DNA from: DUVY01 sp036562755
Lineage (GTDB): Bacteria > Bacillota > Clostridia > Christensenellales > DUVY01
NCBI GenBank assembly: GCA_036562755.1
Contig: DATCJN010000030.1
Location: 1 to 25,311 of the forward strand
DNA length: 25,311 nucleotides
Direction: 5' to 3'
This document shows, piece by piece, positions 15,041 to 23,919 of this stretch; the stretch's first letter is position 1; every line of letters starts with the position of its first letter. Both the position numbers and the translations under genes were made by a program. The notes under the pieces were generated by a model that was not told the origin of the DNA, did no database searches, and saw only the letters and a list, made by a program, of their open reading frames with translations.

Positions 15041-16501
15041 TTAAATAGTCACCACAAACTCTTCCCACAAATCCTCAATTTTTTTTATGTCCTCAAAGGT
15101 CTCATATGCAATTTGCTTGGTCTTATGGGCGCTTATTCCGCAATCAATATAATGATATATAAAGAAGTCTATAATAATCTCGTCCAAGGTAGGTCGATAT
15201 TTTTCCAATATAGTAGCCCAATCGTCGTCGTATTTGCGCCTGTGTCTTAGCAGGCAATAAACCGCGGTCTTATTAAAATTGATTAACGGATTAATAAAAT
15301 GAGATAAGCAAGGCTTTCGCCTTATAAAATCCGTTCTATCCATACCGCCTAAAAGCGCGCAATTGTTTTTTTCGGCAAAATCTATTATATGCGCGTTTTT
15401 TAGATTTTGAGATTTTTCATCGATATTAATAATTTGTATGTCGGCGGCCTTTGTAATTATTTCGTTTTCTTCGTTGTTAATCGGTCTTTCGGAAATTACG
15501 GCTACATCTTCGGGCTTTATATGACAATCCAAAATCAGAGAAAAAAGAGTCCAAAAATGTTCGCAATTATAATATAGGGCAAGTCGTTTTTTGGTCGAAG
15601 TCAGCTCGCGTAAAAATTCGACCAGTCTTTTATATATATGCTCAAAATTGCCCTCGTCCGCGTAAGGCATACGCTGGTATTTTCTTTTTTTGACAAAGGA
15701 TAAGTTTTCCTCCAGCGGCAATTCAATAAAACTGCTTTCAAACGTCAAATCAAGGTCGTATATAGTCCTTAACCCCGTGATTCTTTCTATATCTATTTCG
15801 GCGGTTATAATGGATTGGTTTACTTCGCGCGCAAGAACTCTGCCGCATTCGGTTATGAGACAGCTTTTATCCGCGTAAGGAGTTTTATTAATCGAGCCGC
15901 AAACGGAAACAATAGCTTTGGGCGGAGAGGCTGATATGGCTTTAACTAGGTCAAAGTAGTTATCAAACTGCTCCAAATCCGCAGAGAAAGGATTCAAAAC
16001 TACATTCGCCGAGGTATTAAACAAAGAGTTTACATCTTTACCTATAATGACAGCGATGTTTATGGGCATATCGGTATCCCCTCGTAAGATTGCTTTAGTC
16101 CCAAAAGGTATCGAATAATCTTCCAAAGTTATTTGATCGAAATTATATTTTTTATCCGATTTATAAATAATTCCAAAAACTTTTCCCATGCCGACGATTG
16201 CCGCGCAATTTAGTATTTTTTCTTCCACCCTTAACGGCAAGCCAATAACGCTTATGACTTGGCGGTTTTTGGTCCATTGGGCTATTTCCAAAAGCGCGTC
16301 TTCGCACTCGTTTATAAGGGTATTCTGCGCCGCCAAAGAGCTATACCCGCCGTATAAACACAGCTCGGGGAAAACGGCGATATCCGCGCCTTGAGCGTTA
16401 AGTTCCATTATTAATTTTTTTATGTTTTGGGTGTTTTGAAAAATGCCACCGGGATAAAGCTGCGGCATTGCGGCGCCTACTTTGAGATAACCGTTGTTCA
16501 T
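15041..16501 (-). CDS. NadE-like protein with both catalytic sites lost (predicted pseudoenzyme)
   Basis: 486 residues that follow glutamine-dependent NAD+ synthetase (NadE) along their length but are about 150-190 shorter. The N-terminal nitrilase-type domain (1-255) keeps FPELCLYGGY (Glu46) and YKS (Lys114), but the nucleophile Cys expected in EICED is replaced: the segment reads IAVIIGKD, with Gly154 in its place. The linker and synthetase domain align well (EIDIERIT; residues 290-309 before the P-loop; and the C-terminal DEIIIDFFIYHYIDCGISAH). The ATP pyrophosphatase P-loop SGGxDS, however, is replaced by NCEHFW at 312-317, and the later GTGNxSE segment reads GGMDRTD. It is a long, clean frame with a terminator, so it is not a decaying pseudogene. 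No Shine-Dalgarno is seen before the ATG at 16501. A regulatory or scaffolding role is inference. Confidence 0.8.
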   Translation of the reverse strand: MNNGYLKVGAAMPQLYPGGIFQNTQNIKKLIMELNAQGADIAVFPELCLYGGYSSLAAQNTLINECEDALLEIAQWTKNRQVISVIGLPLRVEEKILNCAAIVGMGKVFGIIYKSDKKYNFDQITLEDYSIPFGTKAILRGDTDMPINIAVIIGKDVNSLFNTSANVVLNPFSADLEQFDNYFDLVKAISASPPKAIVSVCGSINKTPYADKSCLITECGRVLAREVNQSIITAEIDIERITGLRTIYDLDLTFESSFIELPLEENLSFVKKRKYQRMPYADEGNFEHIYKRLVEFLRELTSTKKRLALYYNCEHFWTLFSLILDCHIKPEDVAVISERPINNEENEIITKAADIQIINIDEKSQNLKNAHIIDFAEKNNCALLGGMDRTDFIRRKPCLSHFINPLINFNKTAVYCLLRHRRKYDDDWATILEKYRPTLDEIIIDFFIYHYIDCGISAHKTKQIAYETFEDIKKIEDLWEEFVVTI

Positions 16502-16537
16502 AATATTTAGTTTTAAAATAGGCGTTTATTTTATACC

Positions 16538-16554
16538 TTTATTTTTCAAATGCG
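16538..16554 (-). promoter_or_regulatory. Promoter-region block shared with spoIIID
   Basis: On the minus strand CGCATTTGAAAAATAAA upstream of the NadE-like gene matches CGCATTTTGAAAAATAAA (14951-14934) upstream of spoIIID except for one missing T. A TATAAAAT follows (16536-16529), spaced about two bases closer than the -10 of spoIIID. It could be a weaker sigma-E-type promoter or chance similarity in AT-rich DNA. Confidence 0.35.
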
Positions 16555-16565
16555 TTTTGCCATTG

Positions 16566-16594
16566 TTGAGTTTTTTTGAGTATTACTATATAAT
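16566..16594 (+). promoter_or_regulatory. Promoter of the phosphohexomutase-transketolase operon
   Basis: TTGAGT at 16566-16571, a 17-base spacer, and TATAAT at 16589-16594. The expected start site is near 16601, leaving a leader of about 45 bases with GGAGA at 16632-16636. Confidence 0.7.
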
Positions 16595-16646
16595 AATTCA
16601 GAATAATAAATCATAATAAAATAAAAAAAACGGAGACAAAAGAACG

Positions 16647-18152
16647 TTGGATTTAAAATCTCTCTTGAGCGGAAGCGATATCAGAGGAAACGCCGTAGCG
16701 TATGACGGCAAAGAGATAGAGTTAACGGACGAAGCAGTTTATTCCATAACAAAAGCTTTTGCTTATTGGCTCTCGGCTAAAGTAAAAAACAAAATGACCG
16801 TAGCCGTAGGCCGCGATTCCCGAATTTCAGGACCAAGAATAGAGGCTCAGGTAATCAAAGCGCTTGTCGACAGCGGATGCACAGTCCTGCAGTGCGGGCT
16901 GTGCTCAACGCCCTCTATGTTTATGATGACCAAGCACGAAAAGGTCCAGGCTCACGGCGCTATCATGATTACCGCAAGCCATCATCCGTATTATAAAAAC
17001 GGTCTAAAGTTCTTTGACGAGCAAGGCGGGCTGGAAAAAGAGGATGTCCGCAGTATTTTGGAATTGGCGGCGGCAGGCAGCGAACTTAAAGGTCGCGGCA
17101 AGGTCGTTCAGGACGATTATTTAAAATACTATTGCGAAGTCCTAATCGAAAAATTTAGAAAATCCACAGGCGAGACATATCCGCTAAAAAATTTAAAAAT
17201 CGTGGTTGACGCGGGCAACGGCGCGGGCGGCTTTTTTGTGGACAGGGTGTTAAAGCCCTTGGGCGCGGACACTGCGGGCAGCCAATACCTGGAGCCTGAC
17301 GGAATGTTCCCCAACCATGTTCCTAACCCCGAAGACAAAGAAGCGATGCGCCATATATCAAAGTGCGTTTTGGAAAACAAAGCTGATCTTGGCATTATCT
17401 TTGACACCGACGTGGATAGAGCGGCTTGCGTCGCTCCCGACGGCAAAGAGATAAACCGCAACAGATTAATTGCGCTTGTGTCGGCAATTTTGTTGGAAGA
17501 GCACCCCGGCGCGACCATAGTAACTGACAGCGTCACAAGCGACGCTTTAACAGAGTTTATAATCAACCGCAAGGGCAACCATCATAGATTTAAACGCGGC
17601 TATAAAAACGTCATCAATGAAGCGATAGAGCTAAACAGCATAGGCGTTTACGCGCCTTTGGCGATAGAAACGAGCGGACACGCGGCGTTTGCGGAAAATT
17701 ATTTTTTGGATGACGGCGCGTATTTGGTCATACGAATTTTAATTAAGCTTTGTCAACTTAAAAAGCAAAACAAACCCTTATTATCGTTGATAGAGGATTT
17801 AAGAGAGCCCGTAGAAACACACGAGGCTAGAGTAGGTTTTAAGGCGTCCTGCAAGGATTGGAAAAAATCCGCGCAAGAAGTAATGGAAAGACTGGAAAAG
17901 GTCTTTTCCAAAAAAATGGGCTTTAAACCGGCTCAAAGCTACGAGGGTGTCAGGGTTAACTTTGCGGACGGCTGGATGCTGATTAGGCAGAGCGTGCATG
18001 ATCCTATATTGCCCATTAATATTGAGAGCGACAGAGCCGGCGGCGTCCTTTTCGCAGTTAAGAAGTTATATAGGATTTTAAAAAAACATAAAGATTTGGA
18101 TTTGAATGTTTTAAAATCTTATATAGCCGATCAAAAATCAAAAAGGAAATAA
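16647..18152 (+). CDS. Phosphoglucomutase/phosphomannomutase family protein
   Basis: 501 residues of the alpha-D-phosphohexomutase superfamily, which interconverts sugar 1- and 6-phosphates. The four signatures are visible: catalytic phosphoserine Ser111 in TASHHP; the metal loop DTDVDR at 253-258; the sugar-binding ETSGH at 341-345; and a C-terminal phosphate-binding stretch around DGWMLIRQS. It starts with TTG, preceded by GGAGA eleven bases upstream; the next residues (SLLSGSDIRGNAV) are the expected N-terminus of the family, so the TTG start is well supported. Transketolase follows after 23 bases with no terminator, so the two are probably cotranscribed, linking hexose-phosphate and pentose-phosphate metabolism. 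Whether glucose, mannose or glucosamine phosphate is the main substrate is not clear; the closest feel is the long PGM/PMM form rather than GlmM. Confidence 0.88.
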   Translation: MDLKSLLSGSDIRGNAVAYDGKEIELTDEAVYSITKAFAYWLSAKVKNKMTVAVGRDSRISGPRIEAQVIKALVDSGCTVLQCGLCSTPSMFMMTKHEKVQAHGAIMITASHHPYYKNGLKFFDEQGGLEKEDVRSILELAAAGSELKGRGKVVQDDYLKYYCEVLIEKFRKSTGETYPLKNLKIVVDAGNGAGGFFVDRVLKPLGADTAGSQYLEPDGMFPNHVPNPEDKEAMRHISKCVLENKADLGIIFDTDVDRAACVAPDGKEINRNRLIALVSAILLEEHPGATIVTDSVTSDALTEFIINRKGNHHRFKRGYKNVINEAIELNSIGVYAPLAIETSGHAAFAENYFLDDGAYLVIRILIKLCQLKKQNKPLLSLIEDLREPVETHEARVGFKASCKDWKKSAQEVMERLEKVFSKKMGFKPAQSYEGVRVNFADGWMLIRQSVHDPILPINIESDRAGGVLFAVKKLYRILKKHKDLDLNVLKSYIADQKSKRK

Positions 18153-18175
18153 ATTTTTTAATTCAGGAGTAATAG

Positions 18176-20152
18176 ATGGATATAACTTTAAAATCAATTA
18201 ACGCGATAAGAATTTTATCAGCGGAAGCGATCCAAAAGGCTAACAGCGGACATCCGGGATTGCCTTTGGGCGTCGCGCCTATGGCTTACGAATTATGGGC
18301 TAACCATATGACGCACAATCCCAAAAACCCTAAATTCTTTAACCGCGACAGATTCGTTCTTTCCGCTGGACACGGCTCAATGCTTTTGTATTCCTTACTG
18401 CACCTGTTTGGCTACGGGCTTGACATCGAAGAGCTGAAAAATTTTCGTCAACTAAACTCAAAGACGCCCGGGCACCCCGAATACGGCCACACGGTAGGCG
18501 TAGAAACTACGACAGGCCCTCTAGGCCAGGGCGTAGCCAACGCGGTTGGTATGGCGATAGCGGAATCCATGCTTGCGGCGCGCTTTAATAAATACGGCTT
18601 TAACATCGTTGACCACTACACCTATGTAATTGCGGGCGACGGCTGCATGATGGAAGGCATAGAATCCGAAGCCGCTTCTTTAGCGGGAACTTTGAAATTA
18701 GGCAAATTAATCGTTTTATACGACAGCAATAATATCTCTATAGAAGGCAATACCGATATAGCGTTTACCGAAGACGTCGCAGCCCGCCATAAAGCGCAAG
18801 GCTGGGACATTCAATACGTAAACGACGGCAACAACCTTGAAGAAATAGCCAAGGCTATAGAAGCCGCAAAAGCCGTTAAGGACAAGCCTTCGTTTATAGT
18901 GGTAAAAACCCAAATCGGTTACGGCAGCCCCCTTGCCGGATGCGCCGATTGCCACGGCTCTCCTTTGGGCGCGGAAAATCTTAAAAAGACCAAGGAAAAC
19001 TTGGGCTGGAATTATGAGCCTTTCGAGGTGCCCCAAGAGGTTTACGAGCATTATAAACAGCTGGCTAAGCGCGGCGAAGAGGCCGAAGAGCAATGGAATA
19101 AGCTTTTGGAGAAATATAAAGAACAATACCCTCAAGACTATCAAGCGTTTATCGATGCGGTTGAAAACAAAATTCCCGATCTTGAAAATATAGAAAGCTT
19201 ATGGGAATTTGCCGACAAGCCGGACGCCACCAGAAACACAAGCGGGATAGTTTTAAACAAGCTGGCGGATATATTGCCTAACCTTGTTGGCGGCTCGGCG
19301 GATTTGGCGCCTTCCACCAAGACATATCTAAAAAACAAAGGATCTTATTCGGCCGAAAACCGCGCGGGCAGAAATCTGCACTTTGGCGTAAGAGAGCACG
19401 CAATGGCCGCAATCAGCAACGGCATGTATTTGCACGGCGGACTAAACGTATTCTGCTCTACCTTCTTTGTGTTCTCCGATTATATGAAGAACTCAATAAG
19501 ATTGTCCGCTCTTATGAATATTCCGGTTATTTACGTGTTGACGCATGACAGCATAGGCGTAGGCGAGGACGGACCTACCCATCAACCCGTAGAACATCTC
19601 ATCGCATTGAGAGCTATCCCCAATCTTAAAGTATATCGTCCCGCTGACGGTCTGGAAACAACGGCGGCTTATGTCAGCGCGCTAAAAGACAAGAGCCCTA
19701 CCGCTATAGTCCTGACTCGTCAAAACTTGCCGCAAGTTAGCAAAGACCGGGAAGGCGCGCTAAAGGGCGGTTATATCCTATCAGATTGCGAAGGTAAACC
19801 CGATGTGATATTGATGGCTAGCGGCTCCGAAGTCGAAGTTGCCTTAAAAGCCCAAGAACTGTTAAAACAAGAAGGAATCAAAGCGCGCGTTGTTTCTATG
19901 CCTTGCATGGAAGTATTTGATTCTCAATCCCAAGAATACAAAGACAGCGTCTTGCCTCCCAATGTTCGCGCAAGAGTTGCGGTAGAAGCCGGCTCAAGTT
20001 ACAGCTGGTATAAATATACGGGCTTAGACGGCAAGGTTGTATGCATTGATACTTTCGGCGCTTCTGGTCCTGCTAACCTATTGTTTGAGTTATACGGATT
20101 TACGCCCCAAAATGTAGCAAGCGCGGCTAAACAAGCGCTAAAAGGCAATTAA
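18176..20152 (+). CDS. tkt: Transketolase
   Basis: 658 residues, full length for a bacterial transketolase, the thiamine diphosphate enzyme that moves two-carbon units between sugar phosphates in the non-oxidative pentose phosphate pathway. Visible signatures: GHPGLPLG near the N-terminus; the TPP motif GDGCMMEGIESEA from Gly154; HGSPLG with His260; the catalytic Glu407 in FGVREHAM; and the DSIGVGEDGPTHQPVEH block of the pyrimidine domain. AGGAG at 18165-18169 is well placed for the ATG. One small oddity is a CADC pair (Cys256, Cys259) directly before His260, where many transketolases have small residues. It is the second gene of a likely operon and is followed by a strong terminator. Confidence 0.97.
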   Translation: MDITLKSINAIRILSAEAIQKANSGHPGLPLGVAPMAYELWANHMTHNPKNPKFFNRDRFVLSAGHGSMLLYSLLHLFGYGLDIEELKNFRQLNSKTPGHPEYGHTVGVETTTGPLGQGVANAVGMAIAESMLAARFNKYGFNIVDHYTYVIAGDGCMMEGIESEAASLAGTLKLGKLIVLYDSNNISIEGNTDIAFTEDVAARHKAQGWDIQYVNDGNNLEEIAKAIEAAKAVKDKPSFIVVKTQIGYGSPLAGCADCHGSPLGAENLKKTKENLGWNYEPFEVPQEVYEHYKQLAKRGEEAEEQWNKLLEKYKEQYPQDYQAFIDAVENKIPDLENIESLWEFADKPDATRNTSGIVLNKLADILPNLVGGSADLAPSTKTYLKNKGSYSAENRAGRNLHFGVREHAMAAISNGMYLHGGLNVFCSTFFVFSDYMKNSIRLSALMNIPVIYVLTHDSIGVGEDGPTHQPVEHLIALRAIPNLKVYRPADGLETTAAYVSALKDKSPTAIVLTRQNLPQVSKDREGALKGGYILSDCEGKPDVILMASGSEVEVALKAQELLKQEGIKARVVSMPCMEVFDSQSQEYKDSVLPPNVRARVAVEAGSSYSWYKYTGLDGKVVCIDTFGASGPANLLFELYGFTPQNVASAAKQALKGN

Positions 20153-20160
20153 GAAAGGAT

Positions 20161-20197
20161 AAAAAACGCCTTTCTTATGACAGAAAGGCGTTTTTTT
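20161..20197 (+). terminator. Strong intrinsic terminator after transketolase
   Basis: A 15-bp stem (20161-20175 with 20182-20196, core CGCCTTTCT/AGAAAGGCG), a 6-base loop and a run of seven T. It is the best terminator in the window. Confidence 0.95.
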
Positions 20198-20214
20198 AAT
20201 TTTGTTATTTATTT

Positions 20215-20243
20215 TTGATATTGGATTTAAGATAAGTTATAAT
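20215..20243 (+). promoter_or_regulatory. Upstream promoter of glnA
   Basis: TTGATA at 20215-20220, a 17-base spacer, and TATAAT at 20238-20243, one mismatch in total from the sigma-A consensus. It would give a leader of about 125 bases before glnA. Confidence 0.65.
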
Positions 20244-20313
20244 ATTAATATCTTTGATAAGATAAGCTTATAAAGCGTTTAACTAATAATAATGCTTAGG
20301 TTTTAGCGTTTTG

Positions 20314-20342
20314 TTGACATAAATTTTCGCTAATAATAACAT
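20314..20342 (+). promoter_or_regulatory. Possible second, proximal promoter of glnA
   Basis: A perfect -35 TTGACA at 20314-20319, 17 bases, then TAACAT at 20337-20342 (four of six). The leader would be about 28 bases with AGAGG at 20363-20367. I found no clean GlnR/TnrA-type TGTNAN7TNACA site in the 180 intergenic bases. Confidence 0.45.
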
Positions 20343-20376
20343 AATGTAAGGGATATTTGTTAAGAGGTTAGGTTCT

Positions 20377-21708
20377 ATGTCAAAATACACCAAGGACGAT
20401 ATTAAAAGAATAGTAAAAGAGCAAGATGTCAAATTTATAAGACTGCAATTTACCGATATATTTGGTTCCTTAAAGAACGTGGCTATAACGCCCAGCCAAT
20501 TGGATAAAGCGTTGGACAACAAATGCATGTTTGACGGTTCGTCCATAGAGGGCTTTGTCAGGATTGAAGAATCCGATATGAACCTAAGACCTGACCTTGA
20601 TACTTTTGCGGTCTTTCCTTGGCGCACCCCTCAAGGCAAAGTCGCAAGACTTATTTGCGATGTGTATAAACACGACGGAACGCCTTTTGAAGGCGACCCC
20701 AGATATATCCTAAAGCAAGTTATCAAAGATTTAAACCAAATGGGCTATACCGCCAACGTAGGTCCGGAACTGGAATTTTTCTTGTTCCACTTGGACGAAA
20801 ATCAACAGCCCACGCTAAAGACCAACGACAAAGCGGGATATTTTGACATATCCCCCGCTGATTTGGGAAGCGGCGCGCGCCGCGATATGTGCATAATGCT
20901 CGAAGAAATGGGCTTTGAGGTGGAAGCTTCGCACCACGAAGTTGCCAACGCCCAACACGAAATTGACTTCAAATACGCGGACGCTTTGACAACCGCTGAT
21001 AATATTATCACCTTTAAACTGGTCGTCAAGACTATAGCGCGCTGGCACGGATTGCACGCCACCTTTATGCCTAAGCCTAAACACAATATGGCAGGCAGCG
21101 GCATGCACGTAAATATGTCGCTCTTTAAGGACGGCGAAAACGCATTTTATGACGAATCCGACTCTTTAGGCCTTAGCAAGATAGCATATTCGTATATAGC
21201 GGGAATAATTGACCATATCAAAGCCATAACAGCCGTAACCAATCCTTTGGTTAACAGCTATAAGAGACTGGTTTCGGGCTTTGAAGCGCCCGTTCATATA
21301 GCATGGAGTTTTGCTAACCGCAGCCCTCTTATTAGGATACCTTACGCAAGAGGCACGGGCACCCGCGTAGAGCTACGAAGCCCCGATCCGTCTTGCAATC
21401 CTTACTTGGCGCTTGCTTTGTGTATAGCCGCGGGCGCGGACGGCATAAAGCGCGGACTTACTCCTCCGCCTCCCGTAAATTCAAATATTTACCGCATGAG
21501 TAAAGAAACCATGAAAACTCATAATATAAAATCTTTGCCCGCTAACTTAGAAGAGGCCATTAGCATAATGGAAAAGGACGAATGGGTAAAGAGCGTGCTT
21601 GGCGACCATGTATATAATAAATTCATAGAAGCCAAAAAAGCCGAATGGGACGATTACCGCGCCCAAGTAACCGAATGGGAAATCGCTAATTATCTAGGCA
21701 GATATTAA
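20377..21708 (+). CDS. glnA: Glutamine synthetase type I (GSI-alpha)
   Basis: 443 residues, the length of Gram-positive type I-alpha glutamine synthetase, which makes glutamine from glutamate, ammonia and ATP and forms a dodecamer in the cytoplasm. Recognisable blocks: FTDIFGSLKNVAI; FDGSSIEGFVRIEESDM with the early active-site loop; GPELEFFLF (metal-binding Glu); MAGSGMHVNMSLF; ANRSPLIRIP and RVELRSPDPSCNPYLALA near the C-terminus. The length fits the alpha form, which lacks the 25-residue insert and adenylylation loop of the beta form and is instead controlled by feedback inhibition. It stands alone: two promoter candidates precede it, and the next gene begins 90 bases after its stop with no clear terminator between. 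Confidence 0.96.
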   Translation: MSKYTKDDIKRIVKEQDVKFIRLQFTDIFGSLKNVAITPSQLDKALDNKCMFDGSSIEGFVRIEESDMNLRPDLDTFAVFPWRTPQGKVARLICDVYKHDGTPFEGDPRYILKQVIKDLNQMGYTANVGPELEFFLFHLDENQQPTLKTNDKAGYFDISPADLGSGARRDMCIMLEEMGFEVEASHHEVANAQHEIDFKYADALTTADNIITFKLVVKTIARWHGLHATFMPKPKHNMAGSGMHVNMSLFKDGENAFYDESDSLGLSKIAYSYIAGIIDHIKAITAVTNPLVNSYKRLVSGFEAPVHIAWSFANRSPLIRIPYARGTGTRVELRSPDPSCNPYLALALCIAAGADGIKRGLTPPPPVNSNIYRMSKETMKTHNIKSLPANLEEAISIMEKDEWVKSVLGDHVYNKFIEAKKAEWDDYRAQVTEWEIANYLGRY

Positions 21709-21731
21709 ACTATATTTGTGTAAAAAAAGAG

Positions 21732-21760
21732 TTGACAAAAACACATAAAAATATTAACTT
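21732..21760 (+). promoter_or_regulatory. Weak promoter candidate before dapF
   Basis: A perfect TTGACA at 21732-21737, but the hexamer 17 bases on is TAACTT (21755-21760), a poor -10. It could be a regulated promoter. If it is not real, dapF is read through from glnA, as no terminator lies between them. Confidence 0.35.
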
Positions 21761-21798
21761 TTGAATGCGCGACCAAATTTACTAGATTTGAGGATTTT

Positions 21799-22632
21799 AT
21801 GAAATTCACCAAAATGCACGGGGCGGGCAATGATTATATCTATATAGACGCCCAAAAAGAGAGGATTTTTAATCCTTCTTTGCTGACCCAAAAACTATCG
21901 GATAGACATTTTGGGATAGGCAGCGACGGATTAGTTTTGATACATCCTTCCGACAAAGCCGATTTTAGAATGCAGATGTTTAACAGCGACGGAAGCGAAG
22001 CCGAGATGTGCGGCAACGCGATAAGGTGCGTCGCGAAATATGTTTATGACAAAAAATTAACCTCAAAAAAGACAATCGCAATTGAAACTTTAAGCGGAAT
22101 AAAATTCATTGATTTGGTTTTTGACGAGACGGGCAATGTTACAGGCGCGGCGGTGGACATGGGGGCGCCCATATTTGAGCCTAAGCTGATTCCCGTGGAT
22201 ATGGACGGGGACAGAATAGTCAACAGACCGCTGGAAGTGGACGGAAAGACATATTACATAACATGCGTAAGCATGGGCAATCCTCATTGCGCGGTATTCC
22301 TGGACGAAATTCAAAGCCTGGATTTAAATTTGCTGGGACCTAAGTTTGAAAATCATAAAGTATTTCCTAGACGAGTTAACGCGGAGTTTGTTAAGGTAAT
22401 TGATAAAAATAATATAGAATTAAGAGTTTACGAGCGCGGCGCGGGCGAGACCTTGGCTTGCGGCACGGGCGCGTGCGCGGCGGTTGTAGCATCTTATATT
22501 AATGGTTATACTAATAACGAAGTAAACGTGAGCTTAAAAGGCGGAATACTGAAGATAAAATACGATAACACGGTTATGATGACCGGAAATGCTGTTACTG
22601 TATTTGAAGGAGAGATAGATGTTTGGTATTAA
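21799..22632 (+). CDS. dapF: Diaminopimelate epimerase
   Basis: 277 residues, standard length. It converts LL- to meso-diaminopimelate for lysine and peptidoglycan synthesis, without a cofactor, using two Cys as acid and base: Cys71 in EMCGNAIRC and Cys221 in ACGTGACA, both present in perfect motifs. The N-terminus MHGAGNDY is also diagnostic. GAGGA at 21790-21794 precedes the ATG. The end overlaps dapL by 14 bases, so the epimerase and the enzyme producing its substrate are translationally linked. Confidence 0.97.
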   Translation: MKFTKMHGAGNDYIYIDAQKERIFNPSLLTQKLSDRHFGIGSDGLVLIHPSDKADFRMQMFNSDGSEAEMCGNAIRCVAKYVYDKKLTSKKTIAIETLSGIKFIDLVFDETGNVTGAAVDMGAPIFEPKLIPVDMDGDRIVNRPLEVDGKTYYITCVSMGNPHCAVFLDEIQSLDLNLLGPKFENHKVFPRRVNAEFVKVIDKNNIELRVYERGAGETLACGTGACAAVVASYINGYTNNEVNVSLKGGILKIKYDNTVMMTGNAVTVFEGEIDVWY

Positions 22633-23836
22633 TGGTAATTTTTTAAAACTTGCTAATAATTATTTGTTTGCGACTGTAAATAGCAAAGTAAGCGATTACG
22701 CGAAAGCGAACCCCGATAAAAAGATTATCAGGCTTGGTATCGGAGATGTGACTTTGCCGCTGCCTTCCAGCGTAGTTGACGCCATGGTTAAGGCCGCTCA
22801 AGAAATGGGCAAAGCTGAGACCTTTAGAGGCTATCCCCCTTACGAAGGCTATGACTTTTTATTGAAAGCTATAGTAGAAAACGATTATAAAGCGCGCGGC
22901 GTAGATATTTCTACCGACGAGGTGTTTGTCAGCGACGGAGCAAAGAGCGATATAAGCAATATTCTGGATTTGTTTTCGCCCGACAACAGAATCGCCGTTC
23001 AAGACCCCGTATATCCCGTATATGTAGATTCCAATGTCATAGACGGAAGAGCGGGACGCGCAAGGCCCGACGGCAGCTATAACAAGGTCATTTATATGCC
23101 TTGCGTAGAGTCCAACGGATTTATGCCCGAACTACCCGAGCGCCAACCCGATATTATTTATCTAAACTTCCCCAACAACCCAACGGGCGCGATGGCGGAT
23201 TATGACACCCTAAAAAAATGGGTAGATTACGCCTTAAAAATCGGCGCGATTATTTTATACGATGGGGCATATGAGGCCTTTATAACCGAAAACAAACCTA
23301 GAAGCATCTACGAAATTCCGGACGCAAAATCTTGCGCTATTGAGTTTAGAAGCTATTCCAAGACCGCGGGCTTTACGGGCATGCGATGCGGCTATGTGGT
23401 AATACCCAAAGAATTAAAATTCAGCGGCGCGTCGCTAAACGAGCTTTGGTACAGACGCCAATCTACCAAGTTTAACGGCGTTTCTTATGTAACACAAAGA
23501 GCAGCCGAAGCCGTTTATTCTCCCGAAGGCAAGCGTCAGATAAAAGAAAACATTAATTACTATTTGGAAAACGCTAAGATAATCAAGCAAGGCTTTGAAG
23601 AAATCGGGCTTAAAGCATACGGCGGCGTGAACTCGCCTTATATTTGGCTAAAGACGCCCGAAAAATACGGTTCTTGGGAATTCTTTGATTATCTATTAAG
23701 AAAAGTCCAAATCGTAGGCACTCCCGGCGAAGGCTTCGGCCCTTCCGGCAAAGGCTTTATCAGACTTACGGCGTTTAACACCCGTGAGAACATTTTGGAA
23801 GCAGTAGAAAGATTTAAGTCTTTAAAAAGATATTAA
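22619..23836 (+). CDS. dapL: LL-diaminopimelate aminotransferase
   Basis: 405 residues of the class I/II PLP aminotransferase fold. It makes LL-diaminopimelate directly from tetrahydrodipicolinate and glutamate, the short DAP route found in plants, Chlamydia and many Clostridia. The N-terminus (FGINGNFLKLANNYLF), GDVTLPLP, and the PLP lysine Lys248 in SYSKTAGFTGMRCGY are characteristic of DapL rather than of aspartate aminotransferase. AAGGAGA at 22607-22613 lies inside the end of dapF, and the genes overlap by 14 bases. The adjoining dapF strengthens the assignment. A terminator follows. Confidence 0.95.
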   Translation: MFGINGNFLKLANNYLFATVNSKVSDYAKANPDKKIIRLGIGDVTLPLPSSVVDAMVKAAQEMGKAETFRGYPPYEGYDFLLKAIVENDYKARGVDISTDEVFVSDGAKSDISNILDLFSPDNRIAVQDPVYPVYVDSNVIDGRAGRARPDGSYNKVIYMPCVESNGFMPELPERQPDIIYLNFPNNPTGAMADYDTLKKWVDYALKIGAIILYDGAYEAFITENKPRSIYEIPDAKSCAIEFRSYSKTAGFTGMRCGYVVIPKELKFSGASLNELWYRRQSTKFNGVSYVTQRAAEAVYSPEGKRQIKENINYYLENAKIIKQGFEEIGLKAYGGVNSPYIWLKTPEKYGSWEFFDYLLRKVQIVGTPGEGFGPSGKGFIRLTAFNTRENILEAVERFKSLKRY

Positions 23837-23855
23837 CATAAATGCATAAATAGAT

Positions 23856-23887
23856 AAGGCATTAAAAAATGCCTTGTCTTTGCTTTT
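23856..23887 (+). terminator. Intrinsic terminator after dapL
   Basis: AAGGCATT at 23856-23863 pairs with AATGCCTT at 23868-23875 around an AAAA loop. A T-rich tail (GTCTTTGCTTTTTT) follows. Confidence 0.75.
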
Positions 23888-23919
23888 TTGAATAAGGTAA
23901 ATAACTTAAGGAGTAAGAG

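Noticed and set aside
15041..16501. Treating the NadE-like gene as a decayed pseudogene or an assembly error
   Set aside because: The frame is uninterrupted over 486 codons and the non-catalytic family signatures persist to the C-terminus. A proper terminator follows.
18941..18955. CADCH in transketolase, which fits the CxxCH heme c attachment motif
   Set aside because: The His is the conserved TPP-site His260 of transketolase and the protein is cytoplasmic with no signal peptide. The match is coincidental.
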